From positions 652,515-716,514 of the forward strand of contig NW_022985191.1 of the NCBI RefSeq assembly GCF_010093535.1: 64,000 nucleotides of DNA, given 5' to 3'. This stretch comes from Lindgomyces ingoldianus (lineage: Eukaryota; Ascomycota; Dothideomycetes; Pleosporales; Lindgomycetaceae). The notes beneath the pieces are model-generated. The model worked only from the letters and a program-made list of their open reading frames with translations, searched no databases and had not been told where the DNA came from. A program made the position numbers and the translations under genes. Below, piece after piece: positions 24,184-36,483 of this stretch (position 1 is the stretch's first letter; each line of letters starts with the position of its first letter).

Positions 24184-27183
24184 ATGCCGAAACCTCGATG
24201 GTGGAGTATGTACCATCATTCGAGAATATTTCTCACCGGAAGTTCACTTGTCACTCGCATTTGTTTGAGCATCGGCGTGACCAATCTCTTCGAGCGCCAA
24301 GCCAAAATCACGAGCGATGCTCGGTCGTCAGTGTTGCTTTCTCGGGTCTCAAAGCTGAGTAATGTCCCTGCAGGGACCGCCTTAGTGGATCGTTTCGGGA
24401 TGCCGGATTCTACATATGCCCATGGAAGCGCCTTCACACACGCCACTCAGCCTTGTCCATTCGACAACACGCCAGCATCGACGGACCACAAATACTTTGT
24501 AGACAAGGCGCTCGTGCCGTTTATGGTTTCAAGATTGGAAACCAACCAAAGTGACTTGGAAGGTAGTATGAGCGGCGAATCCCCCCCAGCAGTTAAAGAT
24601 CCTCTCTCCAATGATGTTTACTCCGATGAGGGCTCAACGGACAAAGAGACTCCACTGAGTGACTTGTGCAATGCCATCTTAATGGATCTTGAGCATGCGG
24701 TTGAAAAAGGCACCGGTTGGGCATGGAAGGACATTAACGTTGCCGTTCACTTGCACGACGTGTTAATAAGTGTGCGGCACTGGAAGAACAGCGTTCACTG
24801 GCTTGCAATAGGCGCCAATGCTCCCAGGGTCGATGAAAATGTGGACCTTTCCGTCTCTAGACTGCTCGATTCGGTGGAATTTCACGACTCTTTCCTTTCG
24901 GGAACTGTTCGGTTATACTTGGACGCCATCGCCGAGTGTGTGAACAATATACGTCTCTTGTATAGCGAGGAAGGACATAAGAAGAGGTAAGAGGCTTTGC
25001 AATTTGTTTACTTAGGCTCACTTAAGCTAAAGTTGTGTAGTCCGACCCTGGAAGATGCCCTTAAAAAGGATCTTGAATCTGCGGTACAATGCCTCGGGCT
25101 ACAACTCACTCCCATCCGCGCATTTGCGGAGTCAAAAACATATACAAAACAATCCGATCTAGCATCACCAGAGCCGCAGTTGGTCAATCCTGAAACGAAT
25201 CTGGACAACGAGAGCCTCGGAATCCTTCTTCTAGACCAGCGCGTCCAAATCGAGAACCCTCGCTTAGAAGCGTTCTGGCCTTTGGGTGCATTAAAGAAGA
25301 TCTTGAGTGAGAAACGAATCGCCACGGAACTGAGAGAGTACCGAAAACAGAACCTAGATCTCTTCCGTGGACGCAATGTAACAAAATTGACGAACCGAAT
25401 TAGATCCCAGTACCTGAAGATCTTCGCAATTCTGGCTCTGCTGGAGAAGGGACAACAGATTGGGGCTTTTATTGACGAAGGTGTTTGTGACAAAGACTTG
25501 CCTTTAATTAAAACCGGAACCCGCTATCGGTTTGAAATTTCATGCAGAAGATCCCCTGACCATTCACTCAGCTGCTTCCAGACTTGGAAGGCATACGAAC
25601 GCGACGCATTTCTAAATTACCAGCGCCAGGTCAACGTACCATATTTTAGCTGCTACAGCGGCAGAACCCCAGTGAAGCACGTAGAATTCCCAACTCAGAC
25701 CATCCTACCATTTATAATGTATACTAGTTCCATGGACGGAGGGTTTTCGAACGTCAGTAAGGTCAAAATACATCCCGAATCCCATAATTTCGACGGTATA
25801 CTAGAGAAGGTAATGCCCTTTAAATTCCTTTCGAGATGGTGCACAGGGATCTAACCACTGCGTTCAGATTCAAACGAAAGACGTCTTTGCTATCAAAAGG
25901 CTACAGCAAAGACAGGAACATAATACGAGAGAGATGTTCCAGAGAGAGGTTAGCATGCTGAAACGCCTTAGTCACAATCACCTAGTCAGTCTCTTAATGA
26001 CCTGGAATTACCAAGGTGACTACTATTTGCTCTTCCCTTGGGCCGAGTGCGATCTGTTCGCCTACTGGGCAGATAAATCCCATGCACCGTCGTGGTATGC
26101 AGAGGACAAAAGCATAGATCCTGAAACAGTGCGTTGGATGTCTGGTCAAATTCTTGGTATGATGGATGCTCTGGATAGTATCCACTCCCCGCGACTACCC
26201 AATACCGAATATGGTAGGCACGGAGACCTGAAACCTCAAAACATACTCTGCTACGAGGATCCGCAAGGGGGTAGAGGGACACTGGTTATATCCGACTTTG
26301 GTTCTTCATCATTTCATACCGAACACAGTCGCTCAAATATACTAGCGGCAGGGTTACCCGTGACCCTCACTTACCGGCCACCGGAGTTCGACATTGAGGG
26401 CGGAAAAGTCTCTAGGGCATCGGATATCTGGTCGTTCGGATGCGTCCTACTCGAGTTCGTTTGCTGGGCTCTTGGCGGCATTGACCTAATACGAATCTTT
26501 ACCCGTATGAGACTGGGCCCTTACATTACTGGCATAGAAAGTGATCACTTCTTTGAGACCATGGCTCTCCCAGGTGGAGGTCATGCCATGAAGGTGAAGG
26601 GCCAAGTTTCCAAAGTAAGAATGGCCGCTTTCAAGGCATTTTTCGAGCTCCGAAACTAATAATACTCTAGTTCATTGCGGAGCTTCATAGTAACGACAGG
26701 TGCACTCAGTACTTCCACGAATTTCTCGATATCATCGAAGATAACATGATTGTCGTCCTTTCAAAAAACAGTAGGAGGTCACAATCCAGCGAAATACTGG
26801 GTAAACTCACAACATTGCATCAGAAGGTCACAGAAAACAAGGACTATTGCCAAAGGCCATGTCCTATGTTCCAGCGCCCCAAAACCAAAGCAGCAGTAGA
26901 AGTCGTTTTAAATGAGATCATCTCCATTCGTACTGTAAAGTACCCTGGTTTTAATTTAAGTTCAGACATCCTGGAAACCAAGGCATCCAAAGAACTCAAC
27001 AAGTCGCTGCCTCTACCAGGGCCACCTGAGCGAGGAGAGACTGCAGATCAAAAGAAGTCCATTGGAGGGGCTTCCCCTCACGTAGGAGATTCTTCAAGCC
27101 TAGCCGAGGCTTCCGGCACAGGTGGAATTACGACTGGGAAAACAACAGATTCAGTGAGTAGCCCAGTGCCATGTTCAATTTGA
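24184..27183 (+). CDS. Large fungal protein kinase, non-RD type, unknown N-terminal domain
   Basis: Exons 24184-24986, 25041-25809, 25868-26614 and 26671-27183 give 943 residues. Introns are 54, 58 and 56 bases and every phase closes. The first 480 residues are mostly helical without a recognised domain. The kinase domain runs from about 500 to 770: a degenerate glycine loop (DGGFSNVSKVKIHP), ATP-binding Lys in FAIKRL at about 534, catalytic loop HGDLKPQN at 642-649, DFG at 667-669, YRPPEF for the APE motif and DIWSFGCVLLE. HGD in place of HRD makes it a non-RD kinase. The last 150 residues are Ser/Gly-rich. An alternative donor (GTGAGT at 27154) could replace the last 10 residues with a 24-residue end at 27273. 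The family recurs in fungal accessory regions near NLR-type genes; the role is unknown. Confidence 0.8.
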
Positions 27184-27273
27184 TCTAAACGACTGTAGCT
27201 CATTTCAATGGCCTCGCGACTCTCGCCTAAATATAAAACATATCAGGCTGGCTTGTGGCTCTACTATGTTTAG

Positions 27274-28059
27274 AAAGATATTGACAATGCTTATACTCAT
27301 ATCATCACCAATACTGCATGAGTAGCTCCATTGCACAATGCCCAATCCGACAAAGACTTACGAGAACAACTTTCCGAGCCGAGTTTTGAGAATGAGGGCA
27401 AGTGACGAAGACCGGCTATACTAGACTCATCTCACCAGCAGACACCCTGGGAATACATTCCATTTGTTGAGTTTCTTCAACATGATAGCCTTTCCAATAG
27501 CTCTCCAAAGGAAGTTTTATGCGCGCTTCCACCTGACTACCTTTGACCCGCCGAAGCCTTGCAAGGAAGTCTCTCTTACAGGTATTTACCCTGGCTGCCC
27601 AATCAACGTCAGCACTGTGAGCCCTTAAAGTACAGTCACGTGACTCTACTTACTTGGCTTTGACAAGCCACTACGAGCTTCCTTCCCTAGGGATCAATCG
27701 ACCACTCCTTCCACCTACACGTGTGTAATTCCGTCGCTGGATGCTCTGACTTGCAGATAACTTGAAATAGGCTTTACTATCTGGCTAATTTGCAGGTTCC
27801 TAGATTTATGGAGTGCTCGGCCCTATTTTTCCCTCTTAAGACTGGTGTTTTGTAAAAGCACCAGGTACCTTAAACATTGGACCAATCTGGCCATAAGGTT
27901 TTTGCAACCGTCTTGTCAAAGCATAATACGCAATTCGAGTTTCTAGAAGCTAACTATTACAATGAGACCGGCTGCCAATGCCTTCTGGTCTAATTGCCAA
28001 AACCACACTCTAGTAACCCGACCAATCTGTGATATGTACTCGAGAAACCGCCATCCTAA
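27274..28059. other. Intergenic between convergent genes
   Basis: This is the 3' space between the kinase (plus) and the STAND-N membrane protein (minus). No frame of note and no repeat stands out. Confidence 0.5.
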
Positions 28060-29222
28060 TCAACAGGCATTCTCTAACGCACCACTCTTTTCATCCCGCT
28101 GCTCCCCAACTGTTCGGTTGTGCCGTGCCTGATAGCATTTGTAACAATACCAGAGAATATTAGAGGCAGTACACAACACCAGCGAAATGGTCAGAGCCAG
28201 TGGCATTATGCCTACCAAAACCCCCTGCGTACCTGACCCTGTCATGACGCCCACTGTCATGGCACCTAGTGCGCCCGTCCCTAGGAACCACTCGCGATAT
28301 CTGTCCGTATTGCGAGATATGTAGTACACGAACGTTGCGAGTCCGTGGGCAATCGTAGCTGCGACGAAGACGGCCGGAGAGGGTTCTTTTAAGGAGACTA
28401 ATGGGGGCATGTGTTGATGCAAGTTGCCATGCCTCCATTGATTGTGCAGCTGGCTGTAGTTTTGCATGCAGATCGCAGTAGTTGCACTGGTGACCGCAGA
28501 AGCGAGGCTGACTGCGATCTCACCGTAGTTGTGTGCTGAAGCTTGGGGACGTTCAGACAAATGTGTATACTTGGGTGTGGTCTCTTGTATTTCCTTATAG
28601 ACAGATCCATCCGGGAATGTGCACTTGAAAGCACCAGCGTTAACGCCCTGGCCACTGGAGCCTTGAAGCTGCCTCTGTTGTGATTCTGATATATCCCCTT
28701 CAGAAAAGCAAAGCGGCTGGGTGCTATTGGCGCCGTCTGAGTTGTCTTTGAGGTAAGTGCTTGCTTGCAGACTGCGTCGTATTTAGTATTGGGATCCAAA
28801 CACAAGCATCTGATTTCAGTGACTTACACTGTCAACTTCATTCTAAGCTCTCCAAGCTTCTCCTGCCATTCTCGTGCCTCTTGCCTTTGGGCTGCGGGAC
28901 TTTTGGAATACATCATATCCCTTCGCCAAACCTCTAGCTTGCGCATGACGCTCATCATGTCCACCAAAAGGGTGCTTTGCGACAACTCCCGCAGTGTTTT
29001 ATATCGTCCCATCTCTTGTCTCGGATTTTCATCATATACCACGTTGTCCGATGATCTTTCGATAGCCGTAATTTCTGCGAGAGCGTGCTCTAGCGACCCG
29101 ATTTCTTGCTGAAGTTCACGAAACTCCTTTCCAGAGAGAATGAATGCGTCAAGCGTTTTGAAAACACTGGCAGCAACCCTACCAATTGCTAGTGCAAAGT
29201 CCGCAATAGATTGAACATCCAT
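28060..29222 (-). CDS. STAND-N (HeLo-like) domain protein with membrane C terminus
   Basis: Two exons (29222-28828 and 28771-28060) with a 56-base intron (GTAAGT, branch TACTAAA) give 368 residues. The N terminus (MDVQSIADFALAIGRVAASV; FRELQQEIGSLEHALAEI) resembles the helical domain at the N terminus of fungal STAND/NLR proteins (HeLo-like, PF17111 type), covering about residues 1-130. No NACHT, NB-ARC or repeat domain follows. After a polar linker with FKCTFPDGSVYKE come hydrophobic segments at about 215-233, 264-283, 293-311 and 315-342, then a polar tail. A signalling domain fused to membrane helices would sit at a membrane rather than in the cytosol. It diverges from the multi-pass gene at 29859. 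Family assignment of the N-terminal domain is by eye and moderate. Confidence 0.7.
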
Positions 29223-29858
29223 TTCGCGGTAGTGTTGTGATTGAAGAGATTCTGCTCAGCCTTCCTGGGTAGAAGTATATATGTTTCTTTCTTGGACTGC
29301 TAGCATGCCAACCAAGTATAAGACCAGCGACGTATCGTCTTGACAAAATGTGGTCGAAAGGTAGCCAGCGATGTCTAACTAGAGCCTGCAGGTCTAATTG
29401 CGAAATGGAGAGAGAATAGGCCGGGTATTGAGAGCCACCGTCGCGCACAACGCACTTGGGAAGCTGAGCGACAAGGCCGAAAGTAACTCTGCCTTGCCAC
29501 GTCAGCACCATACCGGTGAATGTATTCGTGCTACTCCAAGTTTTCAGCCTGGGCGGATTTTATGGTCGCAGAACTCAGCCACAAATTAAGTTTTCCACAC
29601 AATTAGGTTTCTGTGCCCTGGAGGATGTGCCTTGGAAAATTGTACGGACCTAGGTTTCGACCCGAAAGCTCGAGTGGGGCGTCAACAACAGATCACAACT
29701 TTCCTCCCCCATACCTCTGACAGCTAACACCAACGTTCCTCAAGTTCGTTAAGGCACAAGTTGGAAGTAGAGTTACCGTCCAGACGGAGAGCCTTCAAGA
29801 AACACGTTTCTCGACGTTCTGGCGTACATCAATATCCGCAAAGTTTTCAAACTTGGAA
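29223..29858. promoter_or_regulatory. Shared divergent upstream region
   Basis: These 636 bases separate the start codons of two divergently transcribed membrane-protein genes, so the two could be co-regulated. Small frames inside show no protein-like feature, and no factor site is claimed. Confidence 0.4.
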
Positions 29859-31049
29859 ATGGCAGCTAAACACGCAGTACCGAATCTACTTTTAGACCAC
29901 TATCCTCTTAATTTGAGTCACAAGATATTCAGATCAGCCGATAAGCTTCTTTTTCGCACAAGAGAGGAGAATTTCAAGCCATATTTGATCGATGAGGTTC
30001 GAAAATCCCCAAAATTTACTCTTCTCTTTAAGTGCTAACGATTCCCTCTTCAGCCAATATCTAGCCACTCCATAACGCATCCTTACAAGATTTTGAGCAT
30101 AGACGAAAGGCTTCTTGGCCGCGGTGGCGATGTTCAGACGGAGAGTGGCCTTCGCTCCCACTGTCACTTCGAATCTCTATACAGCCAAGAGCCGTTCAAC
30201 ATGGAAACAGCCCTGAATGGCAACCAATATTCCGGGTATGGGACCACTGTATCGATACTCCGGCATATGGCTGACGAAGGGCAGACGAGATTCGGAAGGG
30301 AGACATCGTGGTAGAATATCGATAGATGTTACTTGTCCTTTAGGTGGCTTGGCAGCCGTGCTCATTATCCCTTGCGCTGCCGCTCTGTTGAACGGTCAAA
30401 GCTGGGCTGCGAGTGCCCGAGCCATTACCGGAGTAGTGTCCACGTCGGCGGGAGTGTCTCTGGTGCCGCTGCAATCGGAGCCAGGCTACGATGTTCTTCG
30501 CTGGGTGTAAGTTCTCCAATCAGACACTATAGGTCGAAAGGTGACAATGTCATAGGGTAAGAGCGCTGTGGGTATCGACGTACTGCGCCTTCTTGACGTG
30601 CTCATATATGAGCATTACGCGGAACAGGCATCTGTAAGGCCCCACAGTAGTCACATTGCTATGCTAATTTCGTGCTAATGGAACGAAGGTACTTGTTCTG
30701 CAGCTTACTCTTGGCTGCACACTTCATCGCTGGCTTCGTAGGAAATACCACGAATGCGACGGAAGGAATACAGATGTTCGGGCCTCTAGCAGCGACAGTA
30801 TGTGCCGTATTGGTATATATACCGTTCCGCTATCATAGTTCTTCAAATGAGGCAGTCCGTTTGGGGCGTCTGAGGCAGGGGAGTGGAGAGGGCGTGCAAC
30901 ACCGGTGGTCAAACTCCAGAGACCTGGATGTGCGGGGAAATGACGGCGACCTAGGTGTGCGGGGAAATGACAGAGACCTAGGTGTGCGGGGAAATGACGG
31001 AGACCTGGGTGTGCGTGCAATGAACGGCATCTTCGGAGTGGTCGTCTAG
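29859..31049 (+). CDS. Unknown multi-pass membrane protein with C-terminal 9-residue repeats
   Basis: Five exons (29859-29996, 30054-30235, 30315-30506, 30556-30633, 30689-31049) join in phase to 316 residues; introns 1, 2 and 5' of exon 5 have clear branch points (GCTAACG, GCTGACG, GCTAATG). The first donor (GTTCGA) is weak. Residues 1-105 are soluble-looking (KILSIDERLLGRGGDVQTES). Five hydrophobic segments follow: about 115-131, 143-160, 171-190, 198-215 and 226-243. The C-terminal tail holds four tandem copies of a 9-residue unit of the form DLGVRGNDG at 275-310. I recognise no family. It is divergent from the STAND-N membrane protein, and both have a similar mix of soluble N terminus and membrane helices, so they may work together. 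Confidence 0.65.
30921..31028 (+). repeat. Coding 27-base minisatellite, four copies
   Basis: Units run 30921-30947, 30948-30974, 30975-31001 and 31002-31028. The first three are nearly identical and the fourth has diverged in its second half. A length of 27 keeps frame, so copy number can change without breaking the protein. It encodes the acidic/basic repeat DLGVRGND(G/R). Confidence 0.9.
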
Positions 31050-31716
31050 GTGTCATTATACGTTTTGACCTCACTTAGCGGGAAACCCGCATATGAGGTA
31101 TGTAGTGCAGGGTTTGGATACCTATTGGTCCCATACGAGATACATATTCTTTACGACAATCCCTGAACGGGACCTAAGATCTTCAGAAGTCCTACTTTTA
31201 CTAGCTTACATATTGTGCCTTGCAAATGTTGGTTACGTCCAAATTTGTCAGGAGAATAGCTGTGAACAGGTATAGTAGTGCTGAAACAAAAGGTATTCGT
31301 ATGCAACTCAGCAATCCTCTATGATTTTGGAAGTCAATGAGAACCGAGCTTCGCCCGCTATCGGTATCCAGCTGAAACACAGAGGCGTTGCTAGCGATCC
31401 AGCGGCTCCCACTAGCGAGGGAAATCTGAGACCTAAATCATGTAGACGAAGGCGAATGCTAGAGGATGATGATTCGGCGATGGTTACCAGTTCCAACATG
31501 GCCGCCTCAATAGTTTCAAACCACATGTAAATGGTATACTAATGCACTGTCTGGAGCATCGAGCACTAAGGATAGAATGCAAGAGAAGTCTAGGATGGAA
31601 TTCTGCGCCCAAGAATCTGCTCCAAGTGTCACAACTTGTTCCTTCGCTGACTGCTTGCAAACGCCCAAACACTACGAACTGATTTTAACAAATTCTAACA
31701 CTCTTACAAACCCCTT
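31050..31716. other. Intergenic, no supported gene
   Basis: Frames of about 70 codons overlap on opposite strands at 31308-31530; neither has a recognisable domain. This is 3' space for both flanking genes. Confidence 0.45.
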
Positions 31717-33454
31717 CTAACCTCTGAGCTCGGAAATATTCCAGGGCCTTTGCACAGGAGCAAAATACCACCGAATATCCCTTCCATAGAATCCTGGCTC
31801 CGCCATGACCAGGGTGTCTGACTCTGACTCTGATTCATCCGCTGATGCTGATTCTGGTGCTTCTTGCATATTCAGATCCGACAGAGAAATGCTTTCCGCT
31901 TTAGTCCCGCCCCTCCTCTCCGCCAACCACTCCTCCCTCGAAATACACGGCCTGTTATACACCAGATCCATGCCATTCGGCCGCATAATGCCGTCCCTTA
32001 CACTATCCATTCGATCCCAAGGATAACTCTCCTTCTTCCCGGCCCCCCAATGGTCCGGCCCAAAATATATCGCGATCGTTTTCAGGCTTGACTGCCTTGC
32101 TACGGCGGCTTTTCCAAGCTCAGAGATCCAGGATTCTTCGTTCTCTCCAAAGTCATCCCAACCTTCATTATGCTGATCATAGATGCTAAAGTCCCACCCA
32201 AACAGCTTTACCTTCGGTCCTAATACATTGGCATCTTCCGCAGTAAATTGAAGTGGACGCTCCATTTGCCACCTGGATAGCTGTAAGGACTCGAGATTAG
32301 GAAAGAATGTAGCGTCAAAGAGACGTTTACTACCAGCGCGCGAGAGGTAGCCAATGTTAATATTCTTAAGGGTTTCTCGATGGATGAAGAGCCAGGACTG
32401 GAACATGGGGAGGTCCATGATGTGGGGGTTGTTGTAGAAGCTCCCGAATTCGAAGTGAACAAGAGTGGTGGGCCACTGGATGAGGAGAGCCGTGGATCCC
32501 GGGGATTCTTCATAGTCAGAGATGGAGAGGGCTGTGAAAGATGCGGTGCGGTGTTTCTGCATTTCAACTAAGTATTTAGAGTATCTTGAGTTTAGGGTGA
32601 TCATCTTCTGCCTAACATGTCCCCTTTCTCGAGAGTTTAAGGAAGAGGGATGGAGGAAGAGAGAGAGAGAGAGAGTTCACGCATACCTTCGGATCTAGGA
32701 TTGTGATTTCCTTTTTCGAATGCGAAATTCCATGAATATTCAACTCTCTCAGCTTCGGAAACTCAATATTTCTCATAATTGGTCCCAGGTAGAGCCCAAA
32801 CCACTCTCTACTTATTGTTGCATGTTCAACCTCTCTCATATTAACGACCAGATTCCGAATCAAAGCCCAAGTATGTGGGTTGTTGAATTTTTCTTCAAAC
32901 CCGCCATGGACACTCAGACACCGCACTCTCGTTAACCAGCGCGCAAAGTCATTCACAATGTCAAAATGATGCGGCGAGCGCGCTGCTAAAATATCGGAAA
33001 TATGGATAGATAAGCACCTGCAATGCTGGCGAAGTGAAGGTGTCCGTTGTAGTACGCGGTGTAGTTTGATGACTGGAGTTGTGGGAGCTACCATTTGATG
33101 TGGGTTTCCAAATGAAATAACACGAAACAGCAAAGGCTGCGCCATACGCCTTATTCTGTGGCATACTTGTGACAATGATTTTGCGGATTTGGCGTTCCAG
33201 GAAGGTTCGCATCTAGAACATCCACGCCAGGGGCTACCTGTAAGAGTTGCTAATTCGACAATCGAGACCAAGAGCTCGTCCGGGAGCCGGAATATGAAGG
33301 CCTCTCCTGTAGGGACCCATTTGCTGTACCCTGGAATTGTGACTTCTTCAATCTGGCCGGGAATAGTTTCGATACGGAGGACTTTGGTGTCAATAATGGC
33401 GAGGATTTTGTCAGCAGTAGGGCCTAGGTGGGTTTGGCGAAGGGGACCGCCCAT
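31717..33454 (-). CDS. F-box-like protein
   Basis: Two exons (33454-32687 and 32607-31717) with a 79-base intron give 552 residues. An F-box-like motif lies at about 53-105 (FRLPDELLVSIVELATLTGS, then KSLSQVCHRIRRMAQPLLFR), the usual site that docks on Skp1 in SCF ubiquitin ligases. The rest has the irregular leucine-rich look of fungal F-box proteins (FPKLRELNIHG; FFPNLESLQLSRWQ), where the C-terminal part would recognise the substrate. The acidic Ser/Glu stretch near 510-525 (ESASADESESESD) is low-complexity. The ATG at 33454 is the first in frame. The substrate is unknown. Fungal genomes carry many such genes with poor conservation, and this one sits in the accessory-looking part of the window. 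Confidence 0.75.
32652..32675. repeat. GA microsatellite in F-box gene intron
   Basis: A run of GA dinucleotides lies within the intron of the F-box gene (pyrimidine-rich on the sense strand), upstream of its 3' splice site. Confidence 0.8.
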
Positions 33455-34380
33455 CACTCCAGGCCACCAGGCTGTATTCAGGCAGAATGGATGTGCAAGA
33501 ATAGAACAAGATATCCGATCCCGAACAGTTGAGCAATGAAGGACCTTGTACTATATTCAGTAATGTAGCGAGCCTAGAGCCGATGAGTGCCTCAATGTGG
33601 ATACCGTGTTGTAGCGGTTAAGAAGCTGATGAGAGACCGAGATGTCGAGCCAATTTGTGACCCAAGGCCACTAGTGCGCTCTATTACATAACCAATGTTT
33701 CTCGGATAAAAAGTTCCATCCATTATCTCAACAATGCCTCTGGCAGTCGTGTGGTCGGTATGAGTCGACCGCCCCCTTTGCCTGGCTTGGAGAATTTTCC
33801 ACATTCCACATTTGTAGGTCTACTGTGCTGCTTAAGTGTCAAGCATCTTAATAGATTCTAAAGGTACTATAGAACCATCTGTAAGAGGCATGCTCTAAAC
33901 ATTATATATACGAGGGGTTCTCTTGCACAACGCCCCTAGACCAGAGGTCACGGACGCCATGCCTTCTATCCTCGAATAATCGATATCCCAACGCTCCGTT
34001 AAGAATTACCGTATGAGGAACGGCATTCCTGCAAGACCTACGCCTTGCGTCGTTGGTTTCTCTGCGCATGGAAAGCCTCGCAGACTTATGAGAGAGTATT
34101 ACTAGAAAAGACAGAAAAGAAATGAGTGATTTTGTTTATTGAATGGATTTCCCCACATATTGCACTTACTGGTCTGATACCGGATACAAGTTGTAGCTAT
34201 GGTTTCCTCCGAGACGCCGTCCATCCACCTAACCTTCTTAGATAATAACCAAATAACGCCATGGCCTCCGATGTGAATACCTTAGCGCCTTGCTAATCGC
34301 ACCATGAAGCTAGAAGCCCACCCAGCCCTAGGCCGTAGCTTTACAACAATTACCCAATTACCCAAAGTCTTGAGCCGCTC
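33455..34380. other. Intergenic, no supported gene
   Basis: This holds the upstream region of the F-box gene and the 3' side of the PRPP synthetase gene. No gene-like frame is seen. Confidence 0.5.
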
Positions 34381-36221
34381 TCAATCTATGTGCATAAAAA
34401 GCTGAGAGATGCTCTCACCGTGATGATTCCGACGAATTGCTTCAGCCAGGAGATTATCAACTCCAAGAATAACAAGTTTCTCCCTCGCCTCTGCTTGTTT
34501 CCTCTCCGGGATTGGGAATGCATTTGTGACCACAATCTTGTCGATACATTCGCAGTAGTACATCTCTTCAAGGCAGTCACCGCCAAAAAGACCGTGGGTG
34601 GCCATGCAGTATACTTTTGTCGCCCCGCCTCGCTTCACGACGGTTTCCGCTGCGGCAATCCAGGACGCAGATTTGTCAATCATATCGTCGACAATGAAAA
34701 CCGGCCGATCTTTGACGTTGCCAACCAAAGTGACCATGGTCTCCAGCTCAGGGTTCTTCAGGTCCTCTTCCTCTTCTTCCGAAGATGCCGCGGCATCGAC
34801 TGTTCCGCCAAGGGCGTGCTCGGAGTTTCTCGGTTGGTGGAGGGAAGATGTGGTGGAGATAAAGGAAGACATCATGTGGTCGGGAACGGCATCGTTCTCG
34901 CCGTCGGATGGTGGGCGGTTCCGGTGGTACGTCGAGCTTGAGACGGCTGACATGGCGGGGGAGGGGTGGTTTTCATCAACGATATGTCCGTGAACGAGGC
35001 GACCGTGGATGACGTCTCGAGCACGCTAGAAAACTTAGCACACTAAATTGCACAAGCTGGCGGAAACAAACCTCATCAGTGTACTCATCTCCGCTCTCTT
35101 CCTCGCCCTTGTCACTGCCTGCGGTGCTTACCCTGAGATCCTCTCGCGGCGCTTCTGGTTCCGTTACCGAGTTGATACGCGTCGACTTCGACAATGGGCT
35201 TGAAAGAGCCTCCCCGTTCACTGACCGTCGCTGGAGTGGGGTCGACCCTGCGTGTGCCCGAGGCTTTGGCTTACCCAACTCTGCGCGCGGATTGTACGAC
35301 GGACTGCTAAGCGGCGTGATGTGTGCGTCTACATCAAAAGTGGCTTCCACAAGGCCCGTGGTGTCGTAAGACCCGTCGAGACCCAGCCGCTCATATATGG
35401 CACTCTCGTTCCAGCGCACCGACGTCGCTGCCCTACGCCTATCTGTGGTCACGATGCCAAAGCTGAGCTTTAGCGCGTCTGCAAGAGAGGTGACACGCTT
35501 TGTGCCGCCCGGGTTCTTGCTCACCACGACCGCCTCTCGCCAATTCGGGACATTGACGCGGATCCACCGGGCGAGGAGGGGCTCGGCGACGAGGTTGTCA
35601 ACTGGGCACTTGAAGAAGCCCTGCATCTGGGAGGCGTGCAGGTCAATGGTTATGACATGGTGGACGCCGGCGACGTGGAGGAGGTTGGCGACCATGCGGG
35701 CGGTGATGGCGCCGCGATGCGATTTCTTCTTCGACTGGCGGGAGTAGGGGAAGTACGGCATGACAGCTAGCATGATGAGCTGCAGTGGAAGGAGGTTGGG
35801 GTGGGCTGGGTACCTGTGATGGACTTGGCCGAGCCGCCCTTACAGGCAGAGATCATGATGAGCAGCTCCATGACGGAGTCGTTGATTTTCTCGCTCCCGC
35901 TCTGCACGATGAATACATCCTGGTCTCGGATCGAAGTGTCTGCGAGCGTGAGAAGCTGTTATAGAAGCATTGACTGGGCCACGCACGAATCTGCACACAG
36001 GTCTCGCCATTTGCGAACTTGGTGAGGTGGGCAGAACCAGCCTTCGCGCCAAGCCTGTCACAGATGCCATCGACAAGCTGGGGGTGCGACGAGCCGCTGA
36101 AGACGATGGCACCACGCATATTGGGGGGACCGAGGACTTGGAGGTATGGAAGATCGAGCGGTGCAGCTGGAACGAACGCTGGAGCTGGAGCTGAGCCTGG
36201 TGGGGGAAAATTTCGGTCCAT
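34381..36221 (-). CDS. PRS5: Ribose-phosphate pyrophosphokinase, Prs5-type subunit
   Basis: Members of this family make PRPP from ribose 5-phosphate and ATP for nucleotide, His and Trp synthesis. Exons 36221-35987, 35939-35814, 35766-35072 and 35025-34381 give 566 residues; introns are 47, 47 and 46 bases. Conserved pieces are FSGSSHPQLVDGICDRLG, FANGETCVQI, VMPYFPYSRQSKKK, ITIDLHASQMQGFF and the C-terminal RNHHGESISQLF. The length exceeds the catalytic type (about 320) because of a disordered insert of about 170 residues before VFIVDDMIDK, as in yeast Prs5. The PRPP loop reads VDDMIDKSASWIAAAE, lacking the canonical TGGT, so this is probably a regulatory or structural subunit acting with a catalytic partner. 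It diverges from the GNAT gene with 262 bases between starts. Confidence 0.9.
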
Positions 36222-36483
36222 GGTCGGTGGTCGGTGGTCGGAAGGTGGGATGGTTGCGCGGGATGCAGCTTGGCGGCGCACAGACGACTCTTGGAGTCAG
36301 ACGGCGAAATAGGCAGGCTATCGATAAGAGTGAATGTCAAGGGGAATTGCATATATAATTGGGGGTGTTTGGGCCGATGAGGGCAGGCAGAAGGTGCGTG
36401 CTGGTTCTCTTTATGCCTGCCCCCATCGCGCCTTCCGTACTACGCTTTTGAACAGCTGGCACGCGACACATTGCCTTCCAATC
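36222..36483. promoter_or_regulatory. Shared divergent promoter, PRS5 / GNAT
   Basis: Only 262 bases separate the two divergent start codons. The interval includes TATATAATT at 36350-36358. No specific regulator site is claimed. Confidence 0.4.
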
